Shown here one piece after another: positions 8,218 to 16,285 of a stretch of 64,000 nucleotides of DNA. The position numbers were made by a program, and so were the translations under genes. How positions within the stretch are numbered: position 1 is the stretch's first letter; each line of letters opens with the position of its first letter. Source of the stretch: Sinomicrobium pectinilyticum (GTDB lineage Bacteria; Bacteroidota; Bacteroidia; Flavobacteriales; Flavobacteriaceae); contig NZ_RJTM01000029.1 in the NCBI RefSeq assembly GCF_003725735.1, positions 62,001 through 126,000 on the forward strand. The letters run 5' to 3'. Under the pieces are notes generated by a model that had not been told where the DNA came from, searched no databases, and saw only the letters and a program-made list of their open reading frames with translations.

Positions 8218-10089
8218 TTAAAAATTATCTATTTCTTCCAGCTGCATTTTGTAAAGCCTGGCCACTACTTTGGCGGTCTTGACGATTTTCTCGGCAACTT
8301 CCCGGGTTAACAGATCGCTTTGAATAGCCTTTTCAAAACGCTCAAAATGATTTTCGTTACTGTCACTGCTTTCGTGATAGATAAGGAACGATACCTGGTC
8401 ATCATCCAGTTCCAGTTGTTGTTTTATGGCGCGACCCCATTTCCCGGCTACGCGGTTTCCCAGTCCTTCTATGATGAACATGCCGCCCAGCAAATCGAAG
8501 GGATCGGGCTGACTGGCCCGGTGGAACATAAAAGCGCTCAGGGCTTCGCTACCGATGTTTTTATTCCCGGTGAGAATATCTTCTTCTTTGCCCCCGCACC
8601 GAAGGTAGTTCTTTTCCAGTAACTGGTAATCCCTGTGTTCGTCCGAAGAATGGCGGATAAAGGACGAGCGTACGGGAAAATGTTCCATACTTATATTGGA
8701 TGCCGCCCGGGCGATCCATTGCGAACCGTCGATAACCTGCTGCCGCAGGTTTACCAGTAAACGCTTGTATTCGTCCAGGGTAAGCGTTCCGTTATAGATC
8801 TTTTGCACCATGGGCACTTCCTGTAAAGAACGTTCGAAATCGAACCAGGTATTGGTAAGCTGCCGTACCAGCCACTCCTGTACCGGCTTTCCGTCCGTGT
8901 GAATTTCCGGGGCTTGTATTTCCCTGTTCAGTTCGTCCGAAGGTATTTGTTTTTTCCCGGATACGACTTTGAGCCACATAAAGCCGGTTATAAAACGGCC
9001 GCTTTCCGGTACCATGCACAGGATGTTCTGGCCTTCCCGGAGCCTGCCGCTGTCCATCAGTTCTTTTATGGTCACAAAAATAGAGGCCGATCCCATATTG
9101 CCTTTGTCATAAAGGGTAGTGTACCACTTTTCATCGGCGATTTCCAATCCTCCCCTGTGCAGCAAATCGACGATCTGGGGTTTGAAGTGATGGGACGAAT
9201 AATGGCACAGCAGCCAGTCGATGTTTTTCGGGTCTATCTTTTGAAGGTCGATAAGTTCGAAAAACCGGTTTACCCCGAGTTTTACAATATTTTCCACCAG
9301 TCCCATATCCTGGCGCAGGTTTATCATGCCCTCACGGTCGGCATCGGATACGGAATCGTAATCCAGCCAGGTTGCGGATACGGAACCATCCCTGTTTTTC
9401 TGTGTACCCGTATACATACAAACATCATAGGCATTGGCATGCGACTGTAAATCCACCCATTTCACTTCCAGAGAAAGTCCGTTTACCGCAGGTTTGTCCT
9501 GTAATAACAAAGCCCCTGCACCATCGCTCAGCATCCATCGCAGGAACTCGGTTTCCAGGGGGATTTCTTCCTGTTGAAGTATGGAGGCCTGGTATTTGAA
9601 CCGGTTGGATTTGAACATCCTGCTCGACAGTTCTGCGGCACAGCATACGGCATTTTTCATTTCGCCTGACTGTACATGCATATATGCGTTTTTTATGGCC
9701 ATGAGCCCGGAAGCGCATACGCTCTGATGGGACGCAATACCACAGCGGTCCAGTCCGCTCTCCCCGTGTACCATACTTGCAAATCCCGGGACCGGGAGGT
9801 CGCTTTGTGTAGTACCGGCACTGAGGAAATCGATATCCGATTTCGGTACCTCTGAACCGGAAAGACAATTTTCAATGGCCAGTGCCGCCATTTCGTAGGC
9901 TTTATGCGTGGTTTTCTGGGATTTATCCATAGCATAGAAGCGGGTTTTGATACCGTTTTTACGAAGGAAAACGGCCTTTTTTCGCGAAGGTGTCCCGTTA
10001 ATATTTCCGAGAAAGTCTTCCATCTCCTCGTTCGTTACCGCAGTATTGGGCAAAAAAGCCCCGGCGGAAGTAATATATACTTTCTTCAT
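8218..10089 (-). CDS. ketosynthase III fused to a haem-oxygenase-like domain (DarB/StlD-like)
   Basis: 623 residues in two parts. Residues 1 to about 375 are a thiolase-fold ketoacyl-ACP synthase III: catalytic C125 in HQSVCASG, H296 in LLCHYSSH and N331 in DKGNMGSAS, so the Cys-His-Asn triad is complete. Residues about 405-623 are all-helical and resemble iron-containing haem-oxygenase-like proteins, with candidate ligands H485, E540, H572, D576 and H581 (HESSDSNENH). The double length and context recall the DarB/StlD ketosynthases that condense two acyl units to cyclohexanediones or resorcinols; that assignment is from memory of the family. The start overlaps the upstream stop by 4 bp (ATGA). 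No acyl carrier or DarA-type aromatase gene is nearby. Confidence 0.85.
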   Translation of the reverse strand: MKKVYITSAGAFLPNTAVTNEEMEDFLGNINGTPSRKKAVFLRKNGIKTRFYAMDKSQKTTHKAYEMAALAIENCLSGSEVPKSDIDFLSAGTTQSDLPVPGFASMVHGESGLDRCGIASHQSVCASGLMAIKNAYMHVQSGEMKNAVCCAAELSSRMFKSNRFKYQASILQQEEIPLETEFLRWMLSDGAGALLLQDKPAVNGLSLEVKWVDLQSHANAYDVCMYTGTQKNRDGSVSATWLDYDSVSDADREGMINLRQDMGLVENIVKLGVNRFFELIDLQKIDPKNIDWLLCHYSSHHFKPQIVDLLHRGGLEIADEKWYTTLYDKGNMGSASIFVTIKELMDSGRLREGQNILCMVPESGRFITGFMWLKVVSGKKQIPSDELNREIQAPEIHTDGKPVQEWLVRQLTNTWFDFERSLQEVPMVQKIYNGTLTLDEYKRLLVNLRQQVIDGSQWIARAASNISMEHFPVRSSFIRHSSDEHRDYQLLEKNYLRCGGKEEDILTGNKNIGSEALSAFMFHRASQPDPFDLLGGMFIIEGLGNRVAGKWGRAIKQQLELDDDQVSFLIYHESSDSNENHFERFEKAIQSDLLTREVAEKIVKTAKVVARLYKMQLEEIDNF

Positions 10090-10802
10090 TTTTCTTTTGT
10101 TTTATATGTAGTGTGGAATAACCGGTCGAACCAGGGGAGCATAAACCCGAAGTTTCCCCTGCCTGTTTTGTGGTGCATACTGTGGCGATAAGAAAATTTG
10201 AGCAGGTGGTTGTTACCGGTACCCCGATAGAACTCGTAATTACTATGCCCCAGCATATTGATGAGTATACTCATTACGGGCAGAGAAAGGGCAGATACCA
10301 CCTGGAACGGATGTACCATAAGCGGGGGAATAATGACCGTACCCAGCAGAAAGGCTTCGAACCAGTGAAAACTATACGTTGAAAATACCGTAGGTTCTTT
10401 AGATCGGTGATGTTCGGCGTGAACGTGGCGCATAAACCATTTCCGGTGCATCAGGGCATGGCAGAGGTAAAAATGTATTTCGTTCCAGAAGAATAAAACG
10501 GGGATTTCTATGAGGCATATCCAACCGGACGAATAGGAGAGGTGCAACCAGCCGTGCTGTATTCCCTGTTGAAAAACAATACCCTGCAGGCTGAAGACCG
10601 TAATAGAGCTCATCGATTTCGAGATTTCCCGTTTTACCTGTCCCAGGCGCAGGTTATGGTTGTCAACCGCCCCTATTATGGCTTTCCTGTGGAAAAACTT
10701 CAAAAGCAACTGTCCTCCAAGGGCGCTTCCCCAGTAAAGAAGATTAAAGAACAGGAACATGCTGATAACCGTATGGTACCATGTTTCAAAACTCCATATC
10801 AT
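10086..10802 (-). CDS. fatty acid hydroxylase / sterol desaturase family membrane enzyme
   Basis: 238 residues from the ATG at 10802, preferred over an upstream in-frame ATG (10883) because AGGA lies six bases before it and because the protein then begins level with its paralogue at 6579-7307. Histidine boxes of the diiron membrane hydroxylases are present: CHALMHRKWFMRHVHAEHH and YRHSMHHKTGRGNFGF. Four or so membrane segments. It is the first gene of the operon; its stop overlaps the ketosynthase start by ATGA. Substrate unknown; a long-chain acyl product of the ketosynthase is the natural guess. Confidence 0.87.
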   Translation of the reverse strand: MIWSFETWYHTVISMFLFFNLLYWGSALGGQLLLKFFHRKAIIGAVDNHNLRLGQVKREISKSMSSITVFSLQGIVFQQGIQHGWLHLSYSSGWICLIEIPVLFFWNEIHFYLCHALMHRKWFMRHVHAEHHRSKEPTVFSTYSFHWFEAFLLGTVIIPPLMVHPFQVVSALSLPVMSILINMLGHSNYEFYRGTGNNHLLKFSYRHSMHHKTGRGNFGFMLPWFDRLFHTTYKTKEK

Positions 10803-10852
10803 TATTTTTTCCTGCATACGATACAAAAATACGGGGTCTTCCTGCAGCATGG

Positions 10853-10983
10853 AATCCCAGAAAACAGGGATTTTCAGAAACATGTGCTGACATCGGTATG
10901 TAAATATATAAAAATAAGGTTCGTATATAGCGGAATATATGAGGATGCGCTTAATCTTCCGAAAATCCCTGTTTTCTGGGATT
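10853..10983. promoter_or_regulatory. two copies of a 23-bp operator-like palindrome in a divergent intergenic region
   Basis: A 23-bp sequence at 10853-10875 recurs as its exact reverse complement at 10961-10983. Each arm is itself a dyad, AATCCC-8 bp-GGGATT, so both copies could be bound by the same dimeric regulator. They lie between the divergent ketosynthase operon (start 10802) and the IgaA-like gene (start 11040), 108 bp apart start to start. Confidence 0.5.
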
Positions 10984-11039
10984 GCGGAAATTCATGGAAA
11001 CTTTGAAGTTTGTAATATAAGTTAAGGAATAAAAAAATT

Positions 11040-12311
11040 ATGGATATTTTGTATTACATATTGCTGTTCGGGGTGCTGATCTATTCCCTTTTCAATGCCA
11101 TCACCTATCTTTCCCGTCGTTCGAGAGACCGGTATTCATCGCGCGAAGCGGAAAAGGATATGGAACTTCACCGGAAACTCACCCCGGAAGAATGTGAACT
11201 TCTGGACCGTTTACAACAGCAGAAAGGCCCCCGGAGAAAGTTTTACAAACGTACCGGGGATGATGTTTATATTATAAAGGGGTTGTTTGACCGCCACGGA
11301 ATTACTGTGAGGTATGATACAGAATGGCATAATATGATAGGAGGACTCGAAGTGACCCTGGAGGATGAGGGGCTTAATTATGTACAGGAAATTAATATGG
11401 CAGAGGTGGTGAAAACAGAGAAAGTCCCGCTGGTACTTGCCTTAAACAATAAATACTCCCTGTTGCACAGTATTCATGCCAGAGAACAGATGGAGAAAGG
11501 AGAAACCGGGAAACTGCCCGGCGAACATGAAGAAGGTATGGAAGTAAGGCTTGTTTCCAATCGTAACCAAACACCTATGGAAATAGAAGCCCGGGAAAAA
11601 GCCGGTGCCGGTATGGGAGGAGCTGTATTACTTTCCGTGGCTTTTTTTGTACTGGGGCTTAGTGCTGTATTAGGACGATATGCACATTGGGGAGTTGTTT
11701 TGGGCGGGGCTCTTCTTTTGTATTGTCTCTGGAGGACCTGGAGGGCCCCGAAATGGTCTTCTCCTGCTCCTGTACGGGTTTTACACGGCGTTCCCACATT
11801 TCTTGCGCAGGTGAACAATACATCATCTCAGATAGAAGGTATGGTAGCCCGTATGGGAAGCCTGGAGCTGAAATATAACAGGGAATGGTTGCCTTTTATG
11901 CTGGCTTATAGTGAAAACCCGGTGAATGCCGAAGTGACAAAAGACGGCTGGCTGATGCGTTTCGGTCCGCATTTGTCTTTAGGAGAAGAGGAGAAAAGAT
12001 TTCCGTCCGGACAGTGGTTTCGCCATGTGGCTGCAGCCATAGTGGGAGCGGCTACTGTAGGCCTTACGCTGATTTTCAGTTCCGGGATATCCGCAAGTAT
12101 ACAAAAAAGCAAATGGTGGATACAGGGAGCTTCGGCCGATTCGTTTGCGCAGGCCTGGACATATATGGCTCCTTCTTTCCTGGTTATTGCGGGAGTGTTG
12201 CTGTTGTCCGTACATATACCCCTGGCCTTGAACGGATATATGAATGATAAAGGAAGAAAGCAAAAAATAAAGGAATACTATTCGGGGGTGATCCACCCGG
12301 ACATGCGCTGA
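11040..12311 (+). CDS. IgaA-family membrane protein lacking the large periplasmic domain
   Basis: 423 residues. Motifs match enterobacterial IgaA (YrfF) in order: RKLTPEE near residue 48, VPLVLALN near 131, then two membrane segments (about 195-232), a second cytoplasmic domain with LHGVPTFLAQVNN, SLELKYNREWLPFM and HLSLGEEEKRFPSGQWFR, a fourth membrane segment (about 335-352), a fifth (about 375-395) and the terminal KIKEYYSGVIHP. IgaA, about 710 residues, restrains the Rcs phosphorelay. Here the roughly 270-residue periplasmic domain that senses RcsF is replaced by about 25 residues, so only the cytoplasmic and membrane core remains. The comparison is from memory, but the number of ordered matches is high. 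Confidence 0.8.
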   Translation: MDILYYILLFGVLIYSLFNAITYLSRRSRDRYSSREAEKDMELHRKLTPEECELLDRLQQQKGPRRKFYKRTGDDVYIIKGLFDRHGITVRYDTEWHNMIGGLEVTLEDEGLNYVQEINMAEVVKTEKVPLVLALNNKYSLLHSIHAREQMEKGETGKLPGEHEEGMEVRLVSNRNQTPMEIEAREKAGAGMGGAVLLSVAFFVLGLSAVLGRYAHWGVVLGGALLLYCLWRTWRAPKWSSPAPVRVLHGVPTFLAQVNNTSSQIEGMVARMGSLELKYNREWLPFMLAYSENPVNAEVTKDGWLMRFGPHLSLGEEEKRFPSGQWFRHVAAAIVGAATVGLTLIFSSGISASIQKSKWWIQGASADSFAQAWTYMAPSFLVIAGVLLLSVHIPLALNGYMNDKGRKQKIKEYYSGVIHPDMR

Positions 12312-12369
12312 ATTTTTAGTATATTGGAATCTGCCGGGGCTTCCCGGCCTGTTATAAAAACGAAAGAAA

Positions 12370-12708
12370 GTGTGGAGAAGGTTTTGCTTGGTGATTATTG
12401 TGGCCTTATGTCTTTTTTCCTGTGATTGTATGCAGAGTTTACGGTGTATGGTAGTCGATGCCGAAACGGGAAGGCCCATGCGGAATGTAACGTACTATAA
12501 AAACGATCCGCAATATGCATCGGTAACAGACAGTACCGGGTATTTCTACGGGCATCGTATCAGTAACGGGTTTACCTGTCGTCCGCGTCTGAGATTTCAT
12601 ATCGAAAAAAAAGGCTATAACCCCGAAGAAGTGGTATGGAAGTCGGGGCAGGATAACAGGGACACCATAGTCGTGAAGTTGAAAAAGACTGAAGAAGCGG
12701 GGTGGTGA
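12370..12708 (+). CDS. small lipoprotein with a carboxypeptidase-regulatory-like fold
   Basis: 112 residues from a GTG start at 12370 preceded by GAAAG. The signal ends in a lipobox (ALCLFSC, Cys 18). The mature part begins like a CarboxypepD_reg-type beta sandwich (LRCMVVDAETGRPMRNVTYY, then SVTDSTGYF and a C-terminal DTIVVKLKK), a fold common in Bacteroidota envelope proteins. It starts 58 bp after the IgaA-like gene on the same strand and may be cotranscribed. Function unknown. Confidence 0.72.
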   Translation: MWRRFCLVIIVALCLFSCDCMQSLRCMVVDAETGRPMRNVTYYKNDPQYASVTDSTGYFYGHRISNGFTCRPRLRFHIEKKGYNPEEVVWKSGQDNRDTIVVKLKKTEEAGW

Positions 12709-12828
12709 CAGAACAGGCTCTCGCTTTTCGCTGTTGGGGGGCGGTAGCAGCTTGTTATTTCGTATTATACCGGTTGAAGGTAACCCACCCGCCATTCAGG
12801 ATAACGTTACCCGGCATTTGGTTCGGTT

Positions 12829-13059
12829 TCATCCGGTTGGGATGAAGATTATTCCCGTAGCCTGCATGATGAAGTCATATACAGCCTGTTCGTTGTAAAA
12901 TATAGGGACTCCGGATTTCCTGGAATGGAGTAAGAGGTTCATGATATAGGGTCGGCCAAAAATCTTTCCCGGGATTTTCACAAAAACAACGGGGCCGGAA
13001 ACTGTATTTTCCCAACTCCGTAATAATGATTTCCATTGATGTTCGAAACCTGTTTTTGT
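12829..13059 (-). pseudogene. possible gene remnant or unannotated small gene
   Basis: An open frame of 76 codons without an ATG near its 5' end. Its translation looks like real protein, with VSGPVVFVKIPGKIFGRPY, SGVPIFYNEQAVYDFIMQ and a C-terminal ATGIIFIPTG. It is downstream of the response regulator on the same strand. A 5'-truncated gene or a decayed copy explains the missing start. No family recognised. The rest of 12709-13094 shows nothing further. Confidence 0.3.
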
Positions 13060-13094
13060 TTAACTATACCAGGATTCTGCTCCGGGCTTACTGA

Positions 13095-13718
13095 TCAGAG
13101 CAATTTAAATTCGGTAGCGTACTTAATAATGGCCGTCATGTTATTGACGTCAAATTTCTCCATCAGGTTCTTGCGGTGGGTTTCTACCGTATACGGACTG
13201 ATAAACAATTTTTCGGCAATTTGTGAGGAGGTGAATCCTTCGGTTACCAGTTGCAGTATCTCTTTTTCCCTACGGGTAATTTTCGGTATAAAATCCGGGC
13301 CGTTGTTGTCCTGATTCTCATAAATATCCCTTGTTTGTTTGCACATATATAACTCGCCGTCTATGACCTTGTGGATAGCCTGGATAATTTCATCACCGAT
13401 GGAATTCTTCAGGACGTACCCGTTGACCCCGTTTTGGAGCACACTGCTTATTACCGCTTTTTCATTATGTACGCTAAGCACAATAATTTTCAACTCCGGG
13501 TAAGCATCGCGTATCTGTTTGCTCAGTTCAATACCGCTGATATCGGGCAGGTTGATGTCCAGTAACAGCACGTCCGGTTCTTCCCCGGCAAGAGCATCTA
13601 TAGTGTCTTTGCCATTCTGGAAGACTCCTTTAAGGGCAATTTCATCTCTGGTGGCCAAAAGGTTTTTTATGCCTTCCTGGACAATGGGGTGGTCATCTGT
13701 GATATATACCTGTATCAT
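13095..13718 (-). CDS. NarL/FixJ-type response regulator
   Basis: 207 residues from ATG 13718, chosen because the receiver domain begins there (MIQVYITDDHP); an upstream ATG at 13760 would add 14 unusual residues. Receiver domain 1-120 with acidic pocket D8 and D9, phospho-acceptor D54 (LLLDINLP) and K104-region VLKNS. A LuxR/GerE-type helix-turn-helix is at the C-terminus (ITRREKEILQLVTEGFTSS, then FISPYTVETHRKNLMEKF). It is an orphan in position; the TPR kinase at 4489-6567 is of the class that pairs with such regulators. Confidence 0.93.
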   Translation of the reverse strand: MIQVYITDDHPIVQEGIKNLLATRDEIALKGVFQNGKDTIDALAGEEPDVLLLDINLPDISGIELSKQIRDAYPELKIIVLSVHNEKAVISSVLQNGVNGYVLKNSIGDEIIQAIHKVIDGELYMCKQTRDIYENQDNNGPDFIPKITRREKEILQLVTEGFTSSQIAEKLFISPYTVETHRKNLMEKFDVNNMTAIIKYATEFKLL

Positions 13719-13882
13719 TCCTGTTTTTTTAAAGCTTTTCCTATCACGGAGAATATACATCCGTTTACCCGTAATATGGGTACGAAGATACGGTGCAAAT
13801 CATTTTTCTTATATCCCGTATTTCCGGTATTTTTCAACATGGCTCCGACAAAGCACAAGGTACGGGAGAAACCGCAGATCGG

Positions 13883-14242
13883 CTAACCTGTCACTGCTTT
13901 TGCCGGGTGTCCGGATTTATCGTATTCGTAATAGCTGTTGTCCCACTTTACGAGATCCAGCATTATAGGGATGAGTGCTTTTCCTTTCGGAGTAAGGCTG
14001 TACTCCACCCGTGGCGGCAGTTCCTTGAATTCCTGTCGCAGTAGTATATGATCTGCTTCCAGTTCTTTCAGCATATCCGTAAGTACTTTTTTGGAAATGG
14101 TGCCTATGGCGGCGTGTAACTGGCCGAAGCGGGCTTTCCGCTCCCTTAAGGCATAGATAATGATGGGTTTCCACTTGGTCCCCAGGATAGCCATGGAACG
14201 GTGCATGGGGCAGTCGCTGTATTTAAATATCTCTTTTCTCAT
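13883..14242 (-). CDS. HxlR-family transcriptional regulator
   Basis: 119 residues with the HxlR winged helix: CPMHRSMAILGTKWKPIIIY, the recognition region KARFGQLHAAIGTISKKVLT, and the wing PPRVEYSLTPKG. C11 near the N-terminus is the family redox or ligand-sensing cysteine. It is divergent from the old yellow enzyme gene, a usual arrangement in which the regulator controls the adjacent reductase, often in response to quinones or other electrophiles. Confidence 0.93.
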   Translation of the reverse strand: MRKEIFKYSDCPMHRSMAILGTKWKPIIIYALRERKARFGQLHAAIGTISKKVLTDMLKELEADHILLRQEFKELPPRVEYSLTPKGKALIPIMLDLVKWDNSYYEYDKSGHPAKAVTG

Positions 14243-14246
14243 TGTT

Positions 14247-14313
14247 GGTTACTTCAAGGTTACCACTATAAACCAATACAGGTTACAAAAATAAACTATT
14301 ACACGTAATTTTG
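14247..14313 (+). promoter_or_regulatory. HxlR operator candidates and promoter of the old yellow enzyme gene
   Basis: GGTTAC occurs three times, at 14247, 14258 and 14281 (spacings 11 and 23 bp, about one and two helix turns). The last overlaps the -33 position of a promoter whose -7 element TAATTTTG lies at 14306-14313, 19 bp downstream of TTAC. Binding of the HxlR protein here would block the promoter. Confidence 0.5.
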
Positions 14314-14346
14314 CATGGAATATCAGTTGAAATTAAAAAAACAGAA

Positions 14347-15408
14347 ATGAATACAGAGACACTTTTCAAGCCTTTTCAATACAAAGGATTAACTTTAAAG
14401 AACAGATTTGTCATGGCTCCGATGACCCGGGCTTTTGCCACGAACGGCATACCGGCTGAGAATGTGGCCGATTATTATAAACGAAGAGCAGCGGGGGGAG
14501 TAGGCCTGATCCTGACGGAGGGCACAGTAATCAACCGTCCGGCTTCGAAGAATTTGAAGGATATTCCTGATTTTTACGGGGACCGTGCCCTGGAAGGATG
14601 GAAGAATGTTGTAGACGAGGTACATGCGGCCGGTGGTAAAATTGCACCCCAGATATGGCATGTGGGTGATACCATTGCAGGAGAATGGAGGCCGGATGCC
14701 CCGATGGAAAGTCCGGATACCATGTCTACGGAAGATATAGAAATGACAATCAGGGCTTTTGCCGAATCTGCCGGGTATGCCAAAACGCTGGGATTCGATG
14801 CTCTGGAACTTCACGGGGCACATGGTTATCTCATAGACCAGTTCTTCTGGGAAGGCATGAACCACAGAACAGACGGTTTCGGTGGAAAAAGCATAAAAGA
14901 ACGCAGCAGGTTTGCCGTAGAAGTGATCAGGGCCGTTCGCCGGGCCGTAGGTCCGAATATGGTAATAATTCTTCGTCTTTCACAATGGAAGCAGCAGGAT
15001 TATACTGCAAAGCTGGCACATACCCCGAAAGAACTGGAAGACTGGATTGTTCCTCTTGCCGAAGCCGGGGTAGATATTTTTCACGGATCACAAAGAAGGT
15101 ACTGGGAACCGGAATTCGAAGGTTCGGACCTTAACTTTGCCGGGTGGCTGAAAAAAGTATCCGGACAACCTTCCATTACGGTGGGTTCCGTAGGCCTGTC
15201 CGGTGATTTTATGGGCGTATGGAAGGGCGAGGGAGCATCCGCTACCGGCATCGAAGAACTGGTGAGAAGGCACGAACGCGGGGATTTTGACCTGGTGGCC
15301 GTAGGCCGTTCTATTCTGCAGGACCCGAATTGGGTACTCAAGGTTAAAGAGCGTCAATTTGAGGAAATACGGACTTTTGATGCTTCAAGCCTGAAAAAAC
15401 TGTATTAG
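14347..15408 (+). CDS. NADH:flavin oxidoreductase, old yellow enzyme family
   Basis: 353 residues from ATG 14347; an upstream ATG at 14311 falls inside the promoter -7 element and is unlikely. FMN-binding TIM barrel: KPFQYKGLTLKNRFVMAPMT at the N-terminus, LHGAHGYLIDQFFW with the H-x-x-H-like substrate-binding region, a conserved RSRFAVEVIRAVR, and FDLVAVGRSILQDPNWV at the phosphate end. Enzymes of this class reduce alkenes conjugated to electron-withdrawing groups using NAD(P)H. Control by the adjacent HxlR regulator suggests a detoxification role. Confidence 0.93.
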   Translation: MNTETLFKPFQYKGLTLKNRFVMAPMTRAFATNGIPAENVADYYKRRAAGGVGLILTEGTVINRPASKNLKDIPDFYGDRALEGWKNVVDEVHAAGGKIAPQIWHVGDTIAGEWRPDAPMESPDTMSTEDIEMTIRAFAESAGYAKTLGFDALELHGAHGYLIDQFFWEGMNHRTDGFGGKSIKERSRFAVEVIRAVRRAVGPNMVIILRLSQWKQQDYTAKLAHTPKELEDWIVPLAEAGVDIFHGSQRRYWEPEFEGSDLNFAGWLKKVSGQPSITVGSVGLSGDFMGVWKGEGASATGIEELVRRHERGDFDLVAVGRSILQDPNWVLKVKERQFEEIRTFDASSLKKLY

Positions 15409-15593
15409 GAAGAATGTATTCCATGAAGAAAACGGTCCAGGCGCGGAAATTTAGTTGTGGAGCTTTTTAGCTGGTAATTCCGCACGGCTTCTGCACAACC
15501 ATTATCTTCTGTAGCTGGAAAAGCTTTTTTATCTGTATAAAATGATCTTCCCGCTAAAACCGGGAATGAAGATTTGTCAACGAGAATCTCCGC

Positions 15594-15633
15594 CAAAAAA
15601 AGAGCCCTTACAAACCTCATGTTTGTAAGGGCT
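15594..15633 (-). terminator. rho-independent terminator of tRNA-Ser
   Basis: A 13-bp perfect stem (AGCCCTTACAAAC at 15603-15615 with its complement at 15621-15633) and a 5-base loop, followed on the minus strand by seven T residues. It begins a few bases after the tRNA 3' end. Confidence 0.9.
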
Positions 15634-15638
15634 TTCTG

Positions 15639-15723
15639 CGGAGAAAGAGGGATTCGAACCCCCGGAGGTGTTACCCTCAACGGTTTTCAAGACCGCCGCA
15701 TTCGACCACTCTGCCATTTCTCC
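15639..15723 (-). tRNA. tRNA-Ser (anticodon TGA)
   Basis: On the minus strand the acceptor stem GGAGAAA (5') pairs with TTTCTCC (3'), discriminator G, no encoded CCA. The anticodon loop reads CTTGAAA, giving anticodon TGA for UCA codons. A long variable arm (GAGGGTAACACCTC) marks a class II tRNA, and the T arm contains GGTTCGAATCC. Length 85 nt. Confidence 0.97.
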
Positions 15724-15881
15724 TTAGCGGATGCAAATATAGAAAGCTTTTTTTGTTCTGACAAAAGATTTTTTTTGCTTTTTTTCGCTCCCCGGATATT
15801 ATTCGGAAACCGGAATTTTCCCCGAAAAATATCGGGTGATAATCTCGCGTTCTCCCTTATCGGCAGACACATATAACCTTA

Positions 15882-16148
15882 TTATTCCTTATCGATTTTC
15901 AGCTCCGGGTCTATTTGTTCGATTCTTTGGTAGAACTCGGAAAGGGAGATCTTGAAATATTTGCACAATTCATATATTGTGCTTGCGGAAGGGTCGTGTT
16001 TGGAGGTTTCAATTCTTCCTATATGAATACCGGTATCATCCTTAACCACTTGCTGGGTTACATTTTTTTTATCCCGCAGTTCTTTAAGTACTAATGAAAT
16101 ACTGTGTAAAAGGTCTTTATTTTTGATCTTTTTCATATACCCTTTCAA
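15882..16148 (-). CDS. small XRE-family helix-turn-helix regulator
   Basis: 88 residues, or 84 from the second ATG at 16136. HTH_3-type helices span most of the protein: LVLKELRDKKNVTQQVVKDD, GIHIGRIETSKHDPSASTIY and LCKYFKISLSEFYQRI. There is no extra domain. It faces away from the large non-coding region at 16149-17122 that holds two structured elements, and could act there (inference). Targets unknown. Confidence 0.85.
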   Translation of the reverse strand: MKGYMKKIKNKDLLHSISLVLKELRDKKNVTQQVVKDDTGIHIGRIETSKHDPSASTIYELCKYFKISLSEFYQRIEQIDPELKIDKE

Positions 16149-16234
16149 AGAGAAACAGAAAAAAGATGGACTACAATTACATATATGTGATTTTGTTTTT
16201 TTATATTTACCCCGTATTAATTACGGATAGTAAT

Positions 16235-16242
16235 TAAATTTG
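16235..16242 (+). promoter_or_regulatory. possible -7 promoter element upstream of the structured region
   Basis: TAAATTTG matches TAnnTTTG exactly. No TTG is found 19-21 bp upstream, so the call rests on the -7 element alone. A transcript would begin near 16249 and run through the hairpin at 16289-16399. Confidence 0.35.
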
Positions 16243-16285
16243 CGAATCTTCTTATAGAAAAATATCAGAAGCTATTCGCTTAGAG

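Noticed and set aside
8218-10089. Flexirubin/dialkylresorcinol cluster
   Set aside because: The ketosynthase resembles DarB/StlD, but no DarA-type aromatase, acyl carrier protein or ammonia-lyase gene is nearby, so the cluster name is not used.
10803-10883. Upstream in-frame start adding 27 residues to the hydroxylase at 10086
   Set aside because: The extra residues come from the operator palindrome; AGGA before ATG 10802 and alignment with the paralogue favour the shorter protein.
15646-15655. AGAGGGATT match to the AraC direct-repeat motif
   Set aside because: It is the conserved T arm of tRNA-Ser.
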